Part shown: positions 53,033 through 61,558 of the stretch, piece after piece
Numbering within the stretch: the stretch's first letter is position 1
Layout: every line of letters begins with the position of its first letter
Assembly (NCBI RefSeq): GCF_900101765.1
Contig: NZ_LT627735.1
Location: 2,263,501-2,327,500, forward strand
DNA: 64,000 bases
From: Nonlabens sp. Hel1_33_55
GTDB lineage: Bacteria > Bacteroidota > Bacteroidia > Flavobacteriales > Flavobacteriaceae
Reading direction: 5' to 3'
Translations under genes and position numbers: made by a program
The notes under the pieces: generated by a model
Databases searched by the model: none
The model's input: only the letters and a program-made list of their open reading frames with translations
What the model was told of the DNA's origin: nothing

Positions 53033-53905
53033 TTATTTAGTCATCACTACACGCTGGGTGCTACCATTAACATCATACTCAATGATAAAATTCTCACCTT
53101 CAACAAACCCTATTCCAGTGAAAGAATCTGTAGTGATTAGATAAACACCCGCGGCCGTTTTACGACCAGTACCTATTAAAACTTCTTCTTTAAAAATTTC
53201 AAAGTTATCTTTTGAATCATCAAACTTTAGAGCGTATCCTGTACTTGAAGTGTCTTTGAAGTCTATATCTGTTTTAGATTCTGGTAAAGAGTTTGAAGAT
53301 CCTTTTAGATCATCTGTAGTTATTTCTATGCTCTCCTCTATTATTTCATTCGTTGAATCTATATCAGTCTCGACACCAATGTTTTTTGATACATTCGATT
53401 CTTTAACTTTATTCTTTTTTTCCAATTCTCGTTCCTGCGCGATCGTCAATAATTGTGTAGGAAACTCTTCTTCATCACTATCACCATTGTACTTATAATT
53501 GAGATTTTCAAAGGATTTAAAAGCTTCTCTCACTCCGCTGAAGTAAGCCTTATCAAAAGTTTTTTGTCTTGCTCTTGCAACCTCAGTTGTAAACAATACT
53601 TGTCCACTACAGTTTTCCAGTCTTGCTTCAATATCTGTCCATAGCATTCCCGATTTATCAACCTTTAATTGCAAGGCATTACAACTACCTCTATTAAGAT
53701 CAGCCGGTAAGCGCTCAGAATTTCTATAAGCATTGAAACCATACTTTTTCAATTCAAATACCATTAACTCGTTTAATCTAAATTCATTAGCGTCATTTTG
53801 AAAGTCATATTGATTATTTACAATAACATATTTATAATCATTTACAGACTGTGCCCCTGAAAAGTAGAAACAGGATAACACAACCAACAGAATATATTTT
53901 TTCAT
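53033..53905 (-). CDS. Secreted protein of unknown function
   Basis: A 290-residue exported protein with the signal MKKYILLVVLSCFYFSGAQS. The N-terminal half (20-140) is a folded-looking region, KYVIVNNQYDFQNDANEFRLNELMVFELKKYGF and GSCNALQLKVDKSGMLWTDIEARLENCSGQVLF (shown in parts), with two cysteines that may pair. A middle stretch of Ser, Glu and Asp (about 160-220) is low in complexity and then a short beta domain ends in VMTK. Related proteins seem widespread in flavobacteria, but I do not know a function. Confidence 0.72.
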   Translation of the reverse strand: MKKYILLVVLSCFYFSGAQSVNDYKYVIVNNQYDFQNDANEFRLNELMVFELKKYGFNAYRNSERLPADLNRGSCNALQLKVDKSGMLWTDIEARLENCSGQVLFTTEVARARQKTFDKAYFSGVREAFKSFENLNYKYNGDSDEEEFPTQLLTIAQERELEKKNKVKESNVSKNIGVETDIDSTNEIIEESIEITTDDLKGSSNSLPESKTDIDFKDTSSTGYALKFDDSKDNFEIFKEEVLIGTGRKTAAGVYLITTDSFTGIGFVEGENFIIEYDVNGSTQRVVMTK

Positions 53906-53987
53906 AATGAGTTTTATAATAAAGGATTAAAGATAATAGATAACGGTTCACCAGTTATCAGAAGTCGGATAAACCAATCTTCAATTT

Positions 53988-54017
53988 TTGTGCCGTTTGA
54001 CTACCTTTATATCTTTG
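53988..54017 (+). promoter_or_regulatory. Promoter of recQ
   Basis: TTG at 53988-53990 and TATCTTTG at 54010-54017 are 19 nt apart, matching the Bacteroidota consensus. The ATG is 34 nt after the box. Confidence 0.75.
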
Positions 54018-54051
54018 CCTTCCAGCAACGCCATTTTTACTAATTCACGCC

Positions 54052-56205
54052 ATGAAAAAACTACAATTACTCAAAAAGCATTTTGGGTACGACAGCTTTA
54101 GACCTCTACAGGAACAAATAATTGACCAAGTTCTTGAGGGTAAGGACCTGATGGTCGTGATGCCTACTGGCGGTGGTAAATCCATGTGTTTTCAATTACC
54201 ATCACTCATTCTTCCAGGAGTCACGTTGGTCATTTCGCCGCTTATCGCTTTAATGAAAGATCAAGTTGATGCTTTGAATGCTAATGGGATCTCTGCTGGG
54301 TTTTTCAATAGCTCACAAGAGACGGCAGACCAGAATCATTTGATTCGCAAATTGCAGAGTAACGAACTACAATTACTCTACGTCGCTCCAGAAAGTATAT
54401 CACTTTTACAAAACCATTTGAGCGAGATCAAAGTCTCTCTCATCGCGGTGGACGAGGCGCATTGTATCTCCACTTGGGGACATGATTTTAGACCTGCCTA
54501 CACCCAACTTTCCTATCTTAAGAATTCCTTCCCTGATGCCAGTTTGATTGCGCTAACAGCAACAGCTGACCGTGCCACGCGAGCCGATATTAAAAAACAA
54601 CTCTCGATCGTTCATGCAGAGGAGTTCGTCGCTTCATTTGATAGGCCCAATATAATGTTGGAAGTCCGACCAGGCACCAACCGAATGACTCAGGTTTTTC
54701 GTTTTTTGAATAAGCATAAGGACAGTTCTGGAATCATCTATTGTTTGAGCCGCAAGAGCTGTGAAAACATTGCAGCAAAATTGAAAGGACAAGGATACTC
54801 TGCCGCTGCTTACCATGCTGGATTGGAAAACCGCTTTCGCGAAAGCGTACAAGAACAATTCATCAAAGATGAGATCAAGATTGTGGTGGCCACCATCGCT
54901 TTTGGAATGGGGATCGACAAGTCAAATGTGCGTTTTGTGATCCATTACAACATGCCTAAAAATGTTGAGGGTTATTATCAAGAAATAGGTCGTGCCGGTC
55001 GTGATGGGATGGAATCGCAAGCACTGCTGTTCCACAGTTATGCGGACGTGATCCAGCTGCGAAAGTTTGCAGAAGGTAGCGGCAATAGTGAGGTGCAGAT
55101 TGCAAAACTCGAGCGCATGAAACAGTTTGCAGAGGCACTGACTTGCCGCAGACGCATGCTACTTTCCTATTTTAATGAGTTCCTCCCAGAAGATTGCGGC
55201 AATTGTGATGTTTGCCTGAACAAGCCAGACTTTATGGACGGTACACGTCTTGCCCAGATGGCTTTGAGTGCCGTCTATCGCATGGATCAACGCGCACCGC
55301 TCAATCTATTGGTAGATGTGTTGCGCGGAGCCAATAATGCTGGTGTTATGGAAAGTGGTTATGATAGCATCAAAACTTATGGTGCTGGACGCGAAACTTC
55401 CTGGAATGATTGGCAACAATATATTATCCAGCTTATCAATCAAGGTTTGCTGGAAATTGCCTTTCATGAAAACAACCAACTGAAATTGACCGCAGAGTCA
55501 GAAAAAGTGTTGTTTGAAAATAAACCGGTACGTCTAGCTATCATCCCAAAACCTGAGGAAAGAGCCGCTGCGGCGCAATTACAAGAACTTCCTGAAGAGG
55601 TGAATAAGGATTTATTCAAAGAGTTGAAAGAGCTGCGCTTGAGCCTTGCTAAAGAGGAAAATCTTGCTCCTTACATGGTCTTTAGCGATGCGACGCTTAA
55701 AGATATTTCTGCACGCATACCGCTGGACGATAATGAGTTTGCAGATATTAGTGGTGTAGGCGTTCATAAACATGATAAATATGGTCAGCAATTTTTGAAG
55801 GTCGTTGAATCGTACAAGGAAACGAGACCCGATGGTTTTGTATATCGCACTGCCACAAAAAAGAAAAAAAAGAAACGCTCTAAAATCAGCGGCCTATCAG
55901 ATACAGTGATGGAGAGCGTTGAGGCTTTCTGGGATGGAAAAACCATTGAAGAAATAGCAGAGGATCGTTCTCTCAAAGCAGATACTATCCTATCGCATTT
56001 AGGAAAAAGATATGCCTCTCACCGTGATGTTGAAGTGGATCCTTTGTTAGATGGTGTGGATCTACAAAAGCTGGAAAATATGCTTCCCAACTTCAAAAAA
56101 GACCGATCCATGAAACCGGTTTTTGATCATTTTGATGGGAAAATAGGATATGGTAAACTACATCTAGGAATGGCTGTAGTGGAAACAAGAATGATGGCTC
56201 AATAA
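54052..56205 (+). CDS. recQ: ATP-dependent DNA helicase RecQ
   Basis: A 717-residue 3'-5' helicase. RecQ motif 0 FGYDSFRPLQEQII, Walker A MPTGGGKSMCFQL, DEAH box AVDEAHCISTWGHDFRPAY, ALTATAD and YQEIGRAGRDG are present. The RQC zinc site is CRRRMLLSYF..CGNCDVC, followed by a winged helix, an HRDC domain (about 530-600) and a further helix-turn-helix (LSDTVMESVEAFW). The lysine run before it (KKKKKKR) is a linker. The palindrome at 54832-54847 encodes ENRFRESVQEQF within the second helicase lobe. Confidence 0.97.
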   Translation: MKKLQLLKKHFGYDSFRPLQEQIIDQVLEGKDLMVVMPTGGGKSMCFQLPSLILPGVTLVISPLIALMKDQVDALNANGISAGFFNSSQETADQNHLIRKLQSNELQLLYVAPESISLLQNHLSEIKVSLIAVDEAHCISTWGHDFRPAYTQLSYLKNSFPDASLIALTATADRATRADIKKQLSIVHAEEFVASFDRPNIMLEVRPGTNRMTQVFRFLNKHKDSSGIIYCLSRKSCENIAAKLKGQGYSAAAYHAGLENRFRESVQEQFIKDEIKIVVATIAFGMGIDKSNVRFVIHYNMPKNVEGYYQEIGRAGRDGMESQALLFHSYADVIQLRKFAEGSGNSEVQIAKLERMKQFAEALTCRRRMLLSYFNEFLPEDCGNCDVCLNKPDFMDGTRLAQMALSAVYRMDQRAPLNLLVDVLRGANNAGVMESGYDSIKTYGAGRETSWNDWQQYIIQLINQGLLEIAFHENNQLKLTAESEKVLFENKPVRLAIIPKPEERAAAAQLQELPEEVNKDLFKELKELRLSLAKEENLAPYMVFSDATLKDISARIPLDDNEFADISGVGVHKHDKYGQQFLKVVESYKETRPDGFVYRTATKKKKKKRSKISGLSDTVMESVEAFWDGKTIEEIAEDRSLKADTILSHLGKRYASHRDVEVDPLLDGVDLQKLENMLPNFKKDRSMKPVFDHFDGKIGYGKLHLGMAVVETRMMAQ
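54832..54847. repeat. Dispersed palindrome, coding
   Basis: Perfect copy in recQ; read as RFRES. Confidence 0.97.
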
Positions 56206-56210
56206 ATTGA

Positions 56211-56696
56211 ATGGACTCCTTAGAAAATAACTTTTTTGGAATTGGGATCGAGAATGGAAAGACTCCTGAAAATCTGGGTGTCCTATGGCGCAGCGCGCAG
56301 AATTTTGGTGCTAGTTTTATTTTTACCATTGGCAATCGATATGCAAAACAGGCCAGTGATACCCATAATGCCGTGAACTCCATTCCCTATTTTCACTATA
56401 AAACTTTTGATGAATTTTACAAACATCTACCTAAAGGCGCGATGCTCATAGGCATCGAACTTTCACCTGAAGCTACATTGCTTAGCGACTTTCAGCATCC
56501 ACGTAATGCCGTTTATTTACTGGGTGCAGAAGATCATGGTTTGAGCAAAAAAGCGGTGGATAAGTCACATCATTTAGTGAAGTTTGAGACCCCAAGGAGC
56601 CTTAATGTATCTGTCGCCGGCAGCATCGTTATGTACGACCGAAGTGTCAAAGGAACAACGATTTACATTGACGGCGCACCAAAAAATACATCCTAA
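56211..56696 (+). CDS. SpoU/TrmH family RNA methyltransferase
   Basis: A 161-residue SPOUT methyltransferase that should methylate a tRNA or rRNA ribose. Motif 1 is the Asn of PENLGVLWRSAQNFGAS, motif 2 VYLLGAEDHGLSKKAVD and motif 3 LNVSVAGSIVMYDRS with the trefoil knot. The length is close to TrmL-type enzymes. It lacks the N-terminal RNA-binding part of larger SpoU proteins. It sits 5 nt behind recQ. Confidence 0.9.
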   Translation: MDSLENNFFGIGIENGKTPENLGVLWRSAQNFGASFIFTIGNRYAKQASDTHNAVNSIPYFHYKTFDEFYKHLPKGAMLIGIELSPEATLLSDFQHPRNAVYLLGAEDHGLSKKAVDKSHHLVKFETPRSLNVSVAGSIVMYDRSVKGTTIYIDGAPKNTS

Positions 56697-56742
56697 AAGC
56701 CCGTCATTACTGAAAAAATTAAATTAATTAAGTTATTAACAA

Positions 56743-56770
56743 TTTGGTTAACTGAAACTTATTATTTTTG
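56743..56770 (+). promoter_or_regulatory. Putative promoter of cold shock gene
   Basis: TTTG at 56743-56746 and TATTTTTG at 56763-56770 are 16 nt apart. The box lies 26 nt before the ATG. Confidence 0.5.
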
Positions 56771-56796
56771 AAACTTAATTATTACAATTTATTACA

Positions 56797-56991
56797 ATGA
56801 AAGAAGGTACCGTAAAATTTTTCAATGAATCAAAAGGCTTCGGTTTTATCGTTGAAGATGGAACAAATCAAGACTGCTTCGTGCACGTAACTGGACTAAT
56901 CGATGAGGTTAGAGAAGGTGACAAAGTGGAATACGAAGAAAAAGAAGGAAAAAAAGGAATGAACGCTGTAAACGTTAGAGTAATACAGTAA
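56797..56991 (+). CDS. Cold shock domain protein
   Basis: A 64-residue single-stranded nucleic acid binding protein. RNP1 is SKGFGFIVED and RNP2 is QDCFVHVTGL; EGTVKFFNESKGF starts the five-strand barrel. It may be cold-inducible, but the upstream region is short and no long structured leader is obvious. A terminator follows. Confidence 0.96.
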   Translation: MKEGTVKFFNESKGFGFIVEDGTNQDCFVHVTGLIDEVREGDKVEYEEKEGKKGMNAVNVRVIQ

Positions 56992-57018
56992 TTCATATTT
57001 ATAATTCTTACTAACTAG

Positions 57019-57046
57019 AGCCTGTTCATTTTGAACAGGCTTTTTT
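57019..57046 (+). terminator. Terminator after the cold shock gene
   Basis: AGCCTGTTCA pairs perfectly with TGAACAGGCT around a 3-nt loop, followed by six T residues. Confidence 0.92.
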
Positions 57047-57091
57047 ATTTACTCACCTTTTTAGATCGTTGTTGTTTTTGTTGTGGAGTTA

Positions 57092-57184
57092 CCATCCCGC
57101 TATTTGCGCGATGGTCGGGCTTTACGTTACAATTCCTCGTCCCGCTTGTGGCGGTCCTGTGGGATTTTCACTGCAATCCCTAAC
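57092..57184 (+). repeat. Hairpin repeat with conserved ends, copy 2
   Basis: The left end has CCATC..GATGG then TCGGGCTTTACGTTACAAT; the right end GGATTTTCACTGC then AATCCCTAAC. The stem between is CCGC/GCGG based, unlike copies 1 and 3. Confidence 0.65.
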
Positions 57185-57273
57185 TCAAATAACCCATACA
57201 ACTCAAAAAGTTCTGTAATTACCGACATTACATACATAAAGACTCTTAACTATTCTAGAGAGACATTTTGAAA

Positions 57274-57380
57274 CGCGTTAGGGATTGTAGTGTAAATCAT
57301 ATTTGAGCCTGTTGGGTCTCCAGCTTTGGCTCAAATAGATTGTAGCGCAAAGCCTGACCTCGCCTTAAGCGAGGGAACGC
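57274..57380 (-). repeat. Hairpin repeat with conserved ends, copy 3 (inverted)
   Basis: Read on the minus strand, the left end contains AGGCTTTGCGCTACAATC and the right end GATTTACACTACA then ATCCCTAACGCG. The inner stem is TATTTGAGCC with GGCTCAAATA, a perfect 10-bp pairing. It lies head to head with copy 2, about 90 bp apart. Confidence 0.7.
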
Positions 57381-57407
57381 CCACACAAGAAAAATAATAA
57401 AAATAAT

Positions 57408-57548
57408 CTAGTGACAACCACAGTCGCCGTCACCGCAATTTTTTGAATTATATCTGGAAGGAAACAGTCGTTTTCTAAATAACCAGCCTATCGCGGTAAT
57501 CACTATTACCGCAACAATGATATATTGAATAAGAATCGTGAAGTCCAT
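57408..57548 (-). CDS. FeoB-associated Cys-rich membrane protein
   Basis: A 46-residue protein from the ATG at 57548. A hydrophobic span (ILIQYIIVAVIVITAIGWLF) is followed by basic RKRLFPSRY and a cysteine-rich tail, NCGDGDCGCH. Small proteins of this layout accompany feoB in many bacteria and may bind iron or support FeoB. Its ATG directly follows the feoB stop codon with no gap. Confidence 0.88.
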   Translation of the reverse strand: MDFTILIQYIIVAVIVITAIGWLFRKRLFPSRYNSKNCGDGDCGCH

Positions 57549-59660
57549 TTATTGAAGAATTTGAAAGGCTCCTAGTGCGGCAAAATAAGCAATAAGCGTC
57601 ATCGCACCGAATTGTACCGCAGGCCACTTCCAACCATTGGTTTCTCGTTTGACGATCGCCAGCGTACTCATACATTGCATCGCAAAAGCATAGAATAGCA
57701 ACAACGATATACCACTGGCAAAGGTAAATAATGGACCGCCCAAAATCGGATTCGTCTCTGCCTGCATTCGGTTTTTGATGGTTTCTTCCTCGCTGCTTTC
57801 CACACTGTAAATCGTCGCCAGGGTACCAACAAATACCTCGCGGGCTGCAAATGAACTTACTATCGCAATACCTATTTTCCAGTCATATCCCAAAGGTCGC
57901 ACTGCAGGCTCGATGGCTTTACCTAGGTATCCTATAAAGCTATGCTCCAATTGGTGCGACGCTATTTTTTGGTCGAGTTCGGTTTGTGTGAGATCTTGAT
58001 TTGCATATTGCTCGGTGACAATTTCTTCTGCATTGGTGAATTGGTCTCCCAATCCATAACTGGCCAGCACCCATAGAACGATACTAATCGCCATGATGAT
58101 TTTACCAGCACCTAGCACAAAACTTTTGGTTTTTTCAATCACCGTAATGGCTACATTCTTACCCATTGGCAATTTGTAGGCAGGCATTTCCATGACAAAA
58201 AATGTCTTTCTATTTATTGGAAGTATTTTGTTGAGCACCCATGCAGAAAAAATTGCGGCGCCAAATCCCAAAAGGTATAAAAGCATTAACGTCAATCCTT
58301 GCAAATTAAAAATCCACCATAGATCTTGATCTGGAATGACTAAAGCAATGATGATTAGATATACAGGCAATCTGGCACTACAGGTCGTAAATGGTACCAC
58401 CAATATGGTAATCAATCGCTCTTTCCAGTCCTCAATATTACGTGTTGCCATAACTGCTGGAATGGCACAGGCCGTTCCTGAAACTAGAGGTACAACACTC
58501 TTACCACTTAAACCAAACTTTTTCATGATGTGATCCATGAGAAATACCACACGACTCATATAACCGCTTTCTTCCAATAACGAAATGAAGAAAAACAGAA
58601 ATGCAATTTGTGGTATAAAAATGACTATACCACCTAATCCTGGAATGATACCTTCCGCGATCAAGCTAGTTAGCGGTCCTTCTGGTAGACTTGATGCAGT
58701 AATAGAACTAAGTGAGGCAAACATTTGATCTATCCAGTCCATAGGATACGATGACCAGTCATAAATCGCTTGAAAAATAACTAACAGAATCACAAAGAAG
58801 ATGAGGTAACCCCAAACCTTGTGCAGTAATACGCGATCCAACTTGCTGCGCAAATCCTTGGCATTAGTTTGGTCGACATGAAGTACTTTTTTGAGTAATC
58901 CGTTAATAAATTGATATCTAACCACAGTCTCCTTATGCTGCAAACGTTTCAAATCTTCTTCTGACTTGATATCAAAGGTTCCTGTTTTGAGTTTTTCAAA
59001 ATCACGGTTGCGCTCTACCTTACCAAAGTTGACGTCTTGGGTGATAACCAACCATAACTTATAAACCAACTGTTGCGGATACGCCTTGCGCAGTCGTTCA
59101 AAATATTCAGGATCGATGACACTTGCGTTTACGCAAGGATCTACCTTAAGCGTTTTGTATTGAGTGATAGCCTCCTTTAAATTATCAATCCCGATATTTT
59201 TGCGAGCACTAATCAATACTACCTTGGTATTGAGCTCTTCTTCCATCATTTCAATGTCCAGAGTGATAGCCTTACGTTCCATACGATCTGCCATGTTGAT
59301 GACCAGGATCGTTGGTATTTCAAGATTTTTAATCTGTGTAAAAAGTAGAAGGTTGCGCTTTATATTTTCAATATCACTAACGACAACTGCTACATCAGGA
59401 AAATCTCTTGAGTTTCTATTGAGTAAGGTTTCTACCACTACACTCTCATCCAGTGATGAAGTGTTGAGACTATAGGTTCCTGGCAAATCAAGAATATGAG
59501 CCTTTAAGCCACGGTCTAGCTTGCAAACACCTTCTTTTTTCTCAACCGTAATTCCAGGGTAGTTACCTACTTTTTGGTTAAGTCCTGTTAACCTATTGAA
59601 TAACGAAGTCTTTCCCGTGTTTGGGTTTCCTATAAGGGCAACATTGATCGATCTAGACAT
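57549..59660 (-). CDS. feoB: Ferrous iron transport protein B
   Basis: FeoB imports ferrous iron. From the ATG at 59660 (MSRSINVALIG) it has 703 residues; an ATG four codons earlier, at 59672, is an alternative. The N-terminal G domain has G1 LIGNPNTGKTSLFN, G2 NYPGITVEKKEG, G3 DLPGTYSL and G4 VINMADRM. A membrane domain with gate-type repeats follows (SGYMSRVVFLMD, SVVPLVSGTACAIPAVMATR, VPFTTCSARLPVY). It overlaps feoA by 8 bp (ATGTCTAG) and is followed by the Cys-rich partner. Confidence 0.97.
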   Translation of the reverse strand: MSRSINVALIGNPNTGKTSLFNRLTGLNQKVGNYPGITVEKKEGVCKLDRGLKAHILDLPGTYSLNTSSLDESVVVETLLNRNSRDFPDVAVVVSDIENIKRNLLLFTQIKNLEIPTILVINMADRMERKAITLDIEMMEEELNTKVVLISARKNIGIDNLKEAITQYKTLKVDPCVNASVIDPEYFERLRKAYPQQLVYKLWLVITQDVNFGKVERNRDFEKLKTGTFDIKSEEDLKRLQHKETVVRYQFINGLLKKVLHVDQTNAKDLRSKLDRVLLHKVWGYLIFFVILLVIFQAIYDWSSYPMDWIDQMFASLSSITASSLPEGPLTSLIAEGIIPGLGGIVIFIPQIAFLFFFISLLEESGYMSRVVFLMDHIMKKFGLSGKSVVPLVSGTACAIPAVMATRNIEDWKERLITILVVPFTTCSARLPVYLIIIALVIPDQDLWWIFNLQGLTLMLLYLLGFGAAIFSAWVLNKILPINRKTFFVMEMPAYKLPMGKNVAITVIEKTKSFVLGAGKIIMAISIVLWVLASYGLGDQFTNAEEIVTEQYANQDLTQTELDQKIASHQLEHSFIGYLGKAIEPAVRPLGYDWKIGIAIVSSFAAREVFVGTLATIYSVESSEEETIKNRMQAETNPILGGPLFTFASGISLLLFYAFAMQCMSTLAIVKRETNGWKWPAVQFGAMTLIAYFAALGAFQILQ

Positions 59661-59883
59661 AAGGATCGACATTTATTTTAGAAGCTGTTTCCCTGCGTAT
59701 GGCAAGGTGCGTTCCATTAATATTCAAATAAATAGGATCTTGAAAAGGAGCACTTTGCATCATAGTCACCAGATTTCCAGGCAGGCAACCCATTTCTAAT
59801 AACTTCAAAGGAACATCGGTTTCCTTGAAGTTCTTGATAACAGCAACTTCTCCTCGCTTTAAATGTGCAATCGTCTTTTCCAA
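59653..59883 (-). CDS. feoA: Ferrous iron transport protein A
   Basis: A 76-residue SH3-like FeoA protein that supports FeoB. The fold is seen in ECHLKRGEVAVIKNF-type first strand (here IAHLKRGEVAVIKNF), LLEMGCLPGNLVTMMQ and DPIYLNINGTHLAIRRE. It is the first gene of feoA-feoB-Cys-rich protein. A TACTTTTG box on the minus strand (59911-59918) is 27 nt upstream. No Fur or DtxR site was recognised. Confidence 0.95.
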   Translation of the reverse strand: MEKTIAHLKRGEVAVIKNFKETDVPLKLLEMGCLPGNLVTMMQSAPFQDPIYLNINGTHLAIRRETASKINVDPYV

Positions 59884-59973
59884 CCCTTATTTAGAATTAT
59901 TTTGAATAAGCAAAAGTACTACGCAACAAGGGAATAGGAAAGTATTAACCGCTAAATCTTGAGTTTCCAAGTG

Positions 59974-61494
59974 TTAAACGTTGACCTGCATCTCTAGCAA
60001 TTCATCTAAGTAGATTCTAGTATTGGAAAGTCTAGGTATTTTATGCTGACCGCCTAATTTACCTTTCGATTTTAGCCAATTGTAAAACAAATCTTCTTGA
60101 GCAAAATGGATGCTGGGTTCACGCAAGGTGGTGTTGAGATATCGCTTTGCAGCATAATCACTATTCACTTCTTGTAAATGCTTATCTAGCAGCTCTTTGA
60201 AGGTTTCCTTATTCTCAGGTTCTTGTTCAAACTCAATGAGCCATTCGTGAGCACCTTTTTCTTTGTCTTTCATGAATATAGGTGCTACTGTATAATCCTT
60301 AATAACGCAAGGTATTTTCTGAATCGTTTTCTTAAGGGCTTGTTCAGCATTTTCTATGATCAATTCCTCACCAAAGACATTAATATGATGCTTGGTACGA
60401 CCCGTTACTTTGATGCGATAAGGCGAGGTGCTGGTAAACCTGACCGTGTCTCCTATTTTATGTCGCCACAATCCAGCATTAGTAGTAATGATAATGGCAT
60501 AATTCTCACCCATTTTAACCTGTTCCAATGGTATCGCCATCTCATCTGGTGTTCCATAGGTTTTCATGGGAATGAACTCGTAGAAAATCCCATAATCCAG
60601 CATCAGTAATAATTCTTTGCTGTCATTGCGATCTTGAATGGCAAAAAATCCTTCGCTGGCATTATAGGTCTCGTAGTATTTGATGTCGCTGCTGGGTAAT
60701 AACTTCTTGAATGGTTCTTGATAAGGTTCAAAGCTAACGCCACCATGAAAAAATACCTCCATATGTGGCCAGACTTCAAGAATATTGTTTTTACCTGTTT
60801 TTTCTAGTACGTTATTCAGCAGTACCATCATCCATGAAGGAACACCAGCTAGACTGGTGACATCTTCATGAATCGTTTCGGCAACGATGGCCGGCATTTT
60901 AGTTTCCCAATCTGCCATTAAAGCAACTTCATTAGTCGGTGTGGAACTATAATCTGCCCAGAAAGGCATGTTATCAATCAAGATAGAACTTAAATCACCT
61001 GCAGAAGTTCCTGAACTTTTATCCAACGTCTTACTACCGCCCAATCGCAAACCACGTCCTGTAAAAAGTCTAGATTCTGGGTTGTTATTGAGGTACATGC
61101 AAAGCAAATCCTTTGCTGCGGCATAATGACAATCCTGTAACGATTGCTGACTTACCGGTATGTATTTACTGCGTGAGCTTGTTGTACCACTAGACATGGC
61201 AAAAAATTTAATTTCTTCTGGCCAGAAGATATTGCTCTCACCGCGACGTGTGCGCTCTAGATCTTCCTGAACGTCACTATAATCTGTAATGGGTACTTGA
61301 TCCCTAAATCTCTCGTAGGTTGTGATAGAGCCAAAACCATATTTCCTACCTACTTCAGTATTTTTAGCTTGTTGCAGCAGTTCCAATAATAGATTACTCT
61401 GCATTTCCTGCGGGTACCGCATGAACAATTCCATATCGTGGATGCGCTTCTTTAAGAACCAAGAAACTACAGAATTGACTAAAGGGATGGCCAC
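59974..61494 (-). CDS. GH3-like acyl-adenylate synthetase
   Basis: A 506-residue member of the GH3 (auxin-responsive) family, which belongs to the acyl-adenylate/firefly luciferase superfamily and joins carboxylic acids to amino acids in plants. The ATP motif is FAMSSGTTSSRSKYIPVS, followed by EVFFHGGVSFEPYQEPF, YETYNASEGFFAIQD and RFTSTSPYRIKVTGRTKHHINVFGE in the correct order. Bacterial GH3 proteins have no settled substrate. It is a single gene divergent from the DUF2797 gene. Confidence 0.9.
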   Translation of the reverse strand: MAIPLVNSVVSWFLKKRIHDMELFMRYPQEMQSNLLLELLQQAKNTEVGRKYGFGSITTYERFRDQVPITDYSDVQEDLERTRRGESNIFWPEEIKFFAMSSGTTSSRSKYIPVSQQSLQDCHYAAAKDLLCMYLNNNPESRLFTGRGLRLGGSKTLDKSSGTSAGDLSSILIDNMPFWADYSSTPTNEVALMADWETKMPAIVAETIHEDVTSLAGVPSWMMVLLNNVLEKTGKNNILEVWPHMEVFFHGGVSFEPYQEPFKKLLPSSDIKYYETYNASEGFFAIQDRNDSKELLLMLDYGIFYEFIPMKTYGTPDEMAIPLEQVKMGENYAIIITTNAGLWRHKIGDTVRFTSTSPYRIKVTGRTKHHINVFGEELIIENAEQALKKTIQKIPCVIKDYTVAPIFMKDKEKGAHEWLIEFEQEPENKETFKELLDKHLQEVNSDYAAKRYLNTTLREPSIHFAQEDLFYNWLKSKGKLGGQHKIPRLSNTRIYLDELLEMQVNV

Positions 61495-61558
61495 GCTCTA
61501 CTGGGTTTAGGGTATTTTTGGGGCAATATAATTCAATTTATCTCAATAAAACCCCAAA

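Larger units (their letters stand above)
57047..57407. other. Repeat-filled intergenic region
   Basis: About 360 bp between the cold shock terminator and the FeoB-linked small gene. It contains two inverted copies of the hairpin repeat (57092-57184 and 57274-57380) and ~90 bp of AT-rich DNA between them. No credible coding frame is present. Confidence 0.7.

Noticed and set aside
57083..57271. 62-codon frame in the repeat region near the cold shock gene
   Set aside because: It is translated through hairpin repeat copy 2 and has no domain or start context.
57092..57380. Integron attC-like sites
   Set aside because: CCCTAAC/GTTAGGG ends recall attC core sites, but the polarity of the boxes is reversed and there is no integrase or cassette array.
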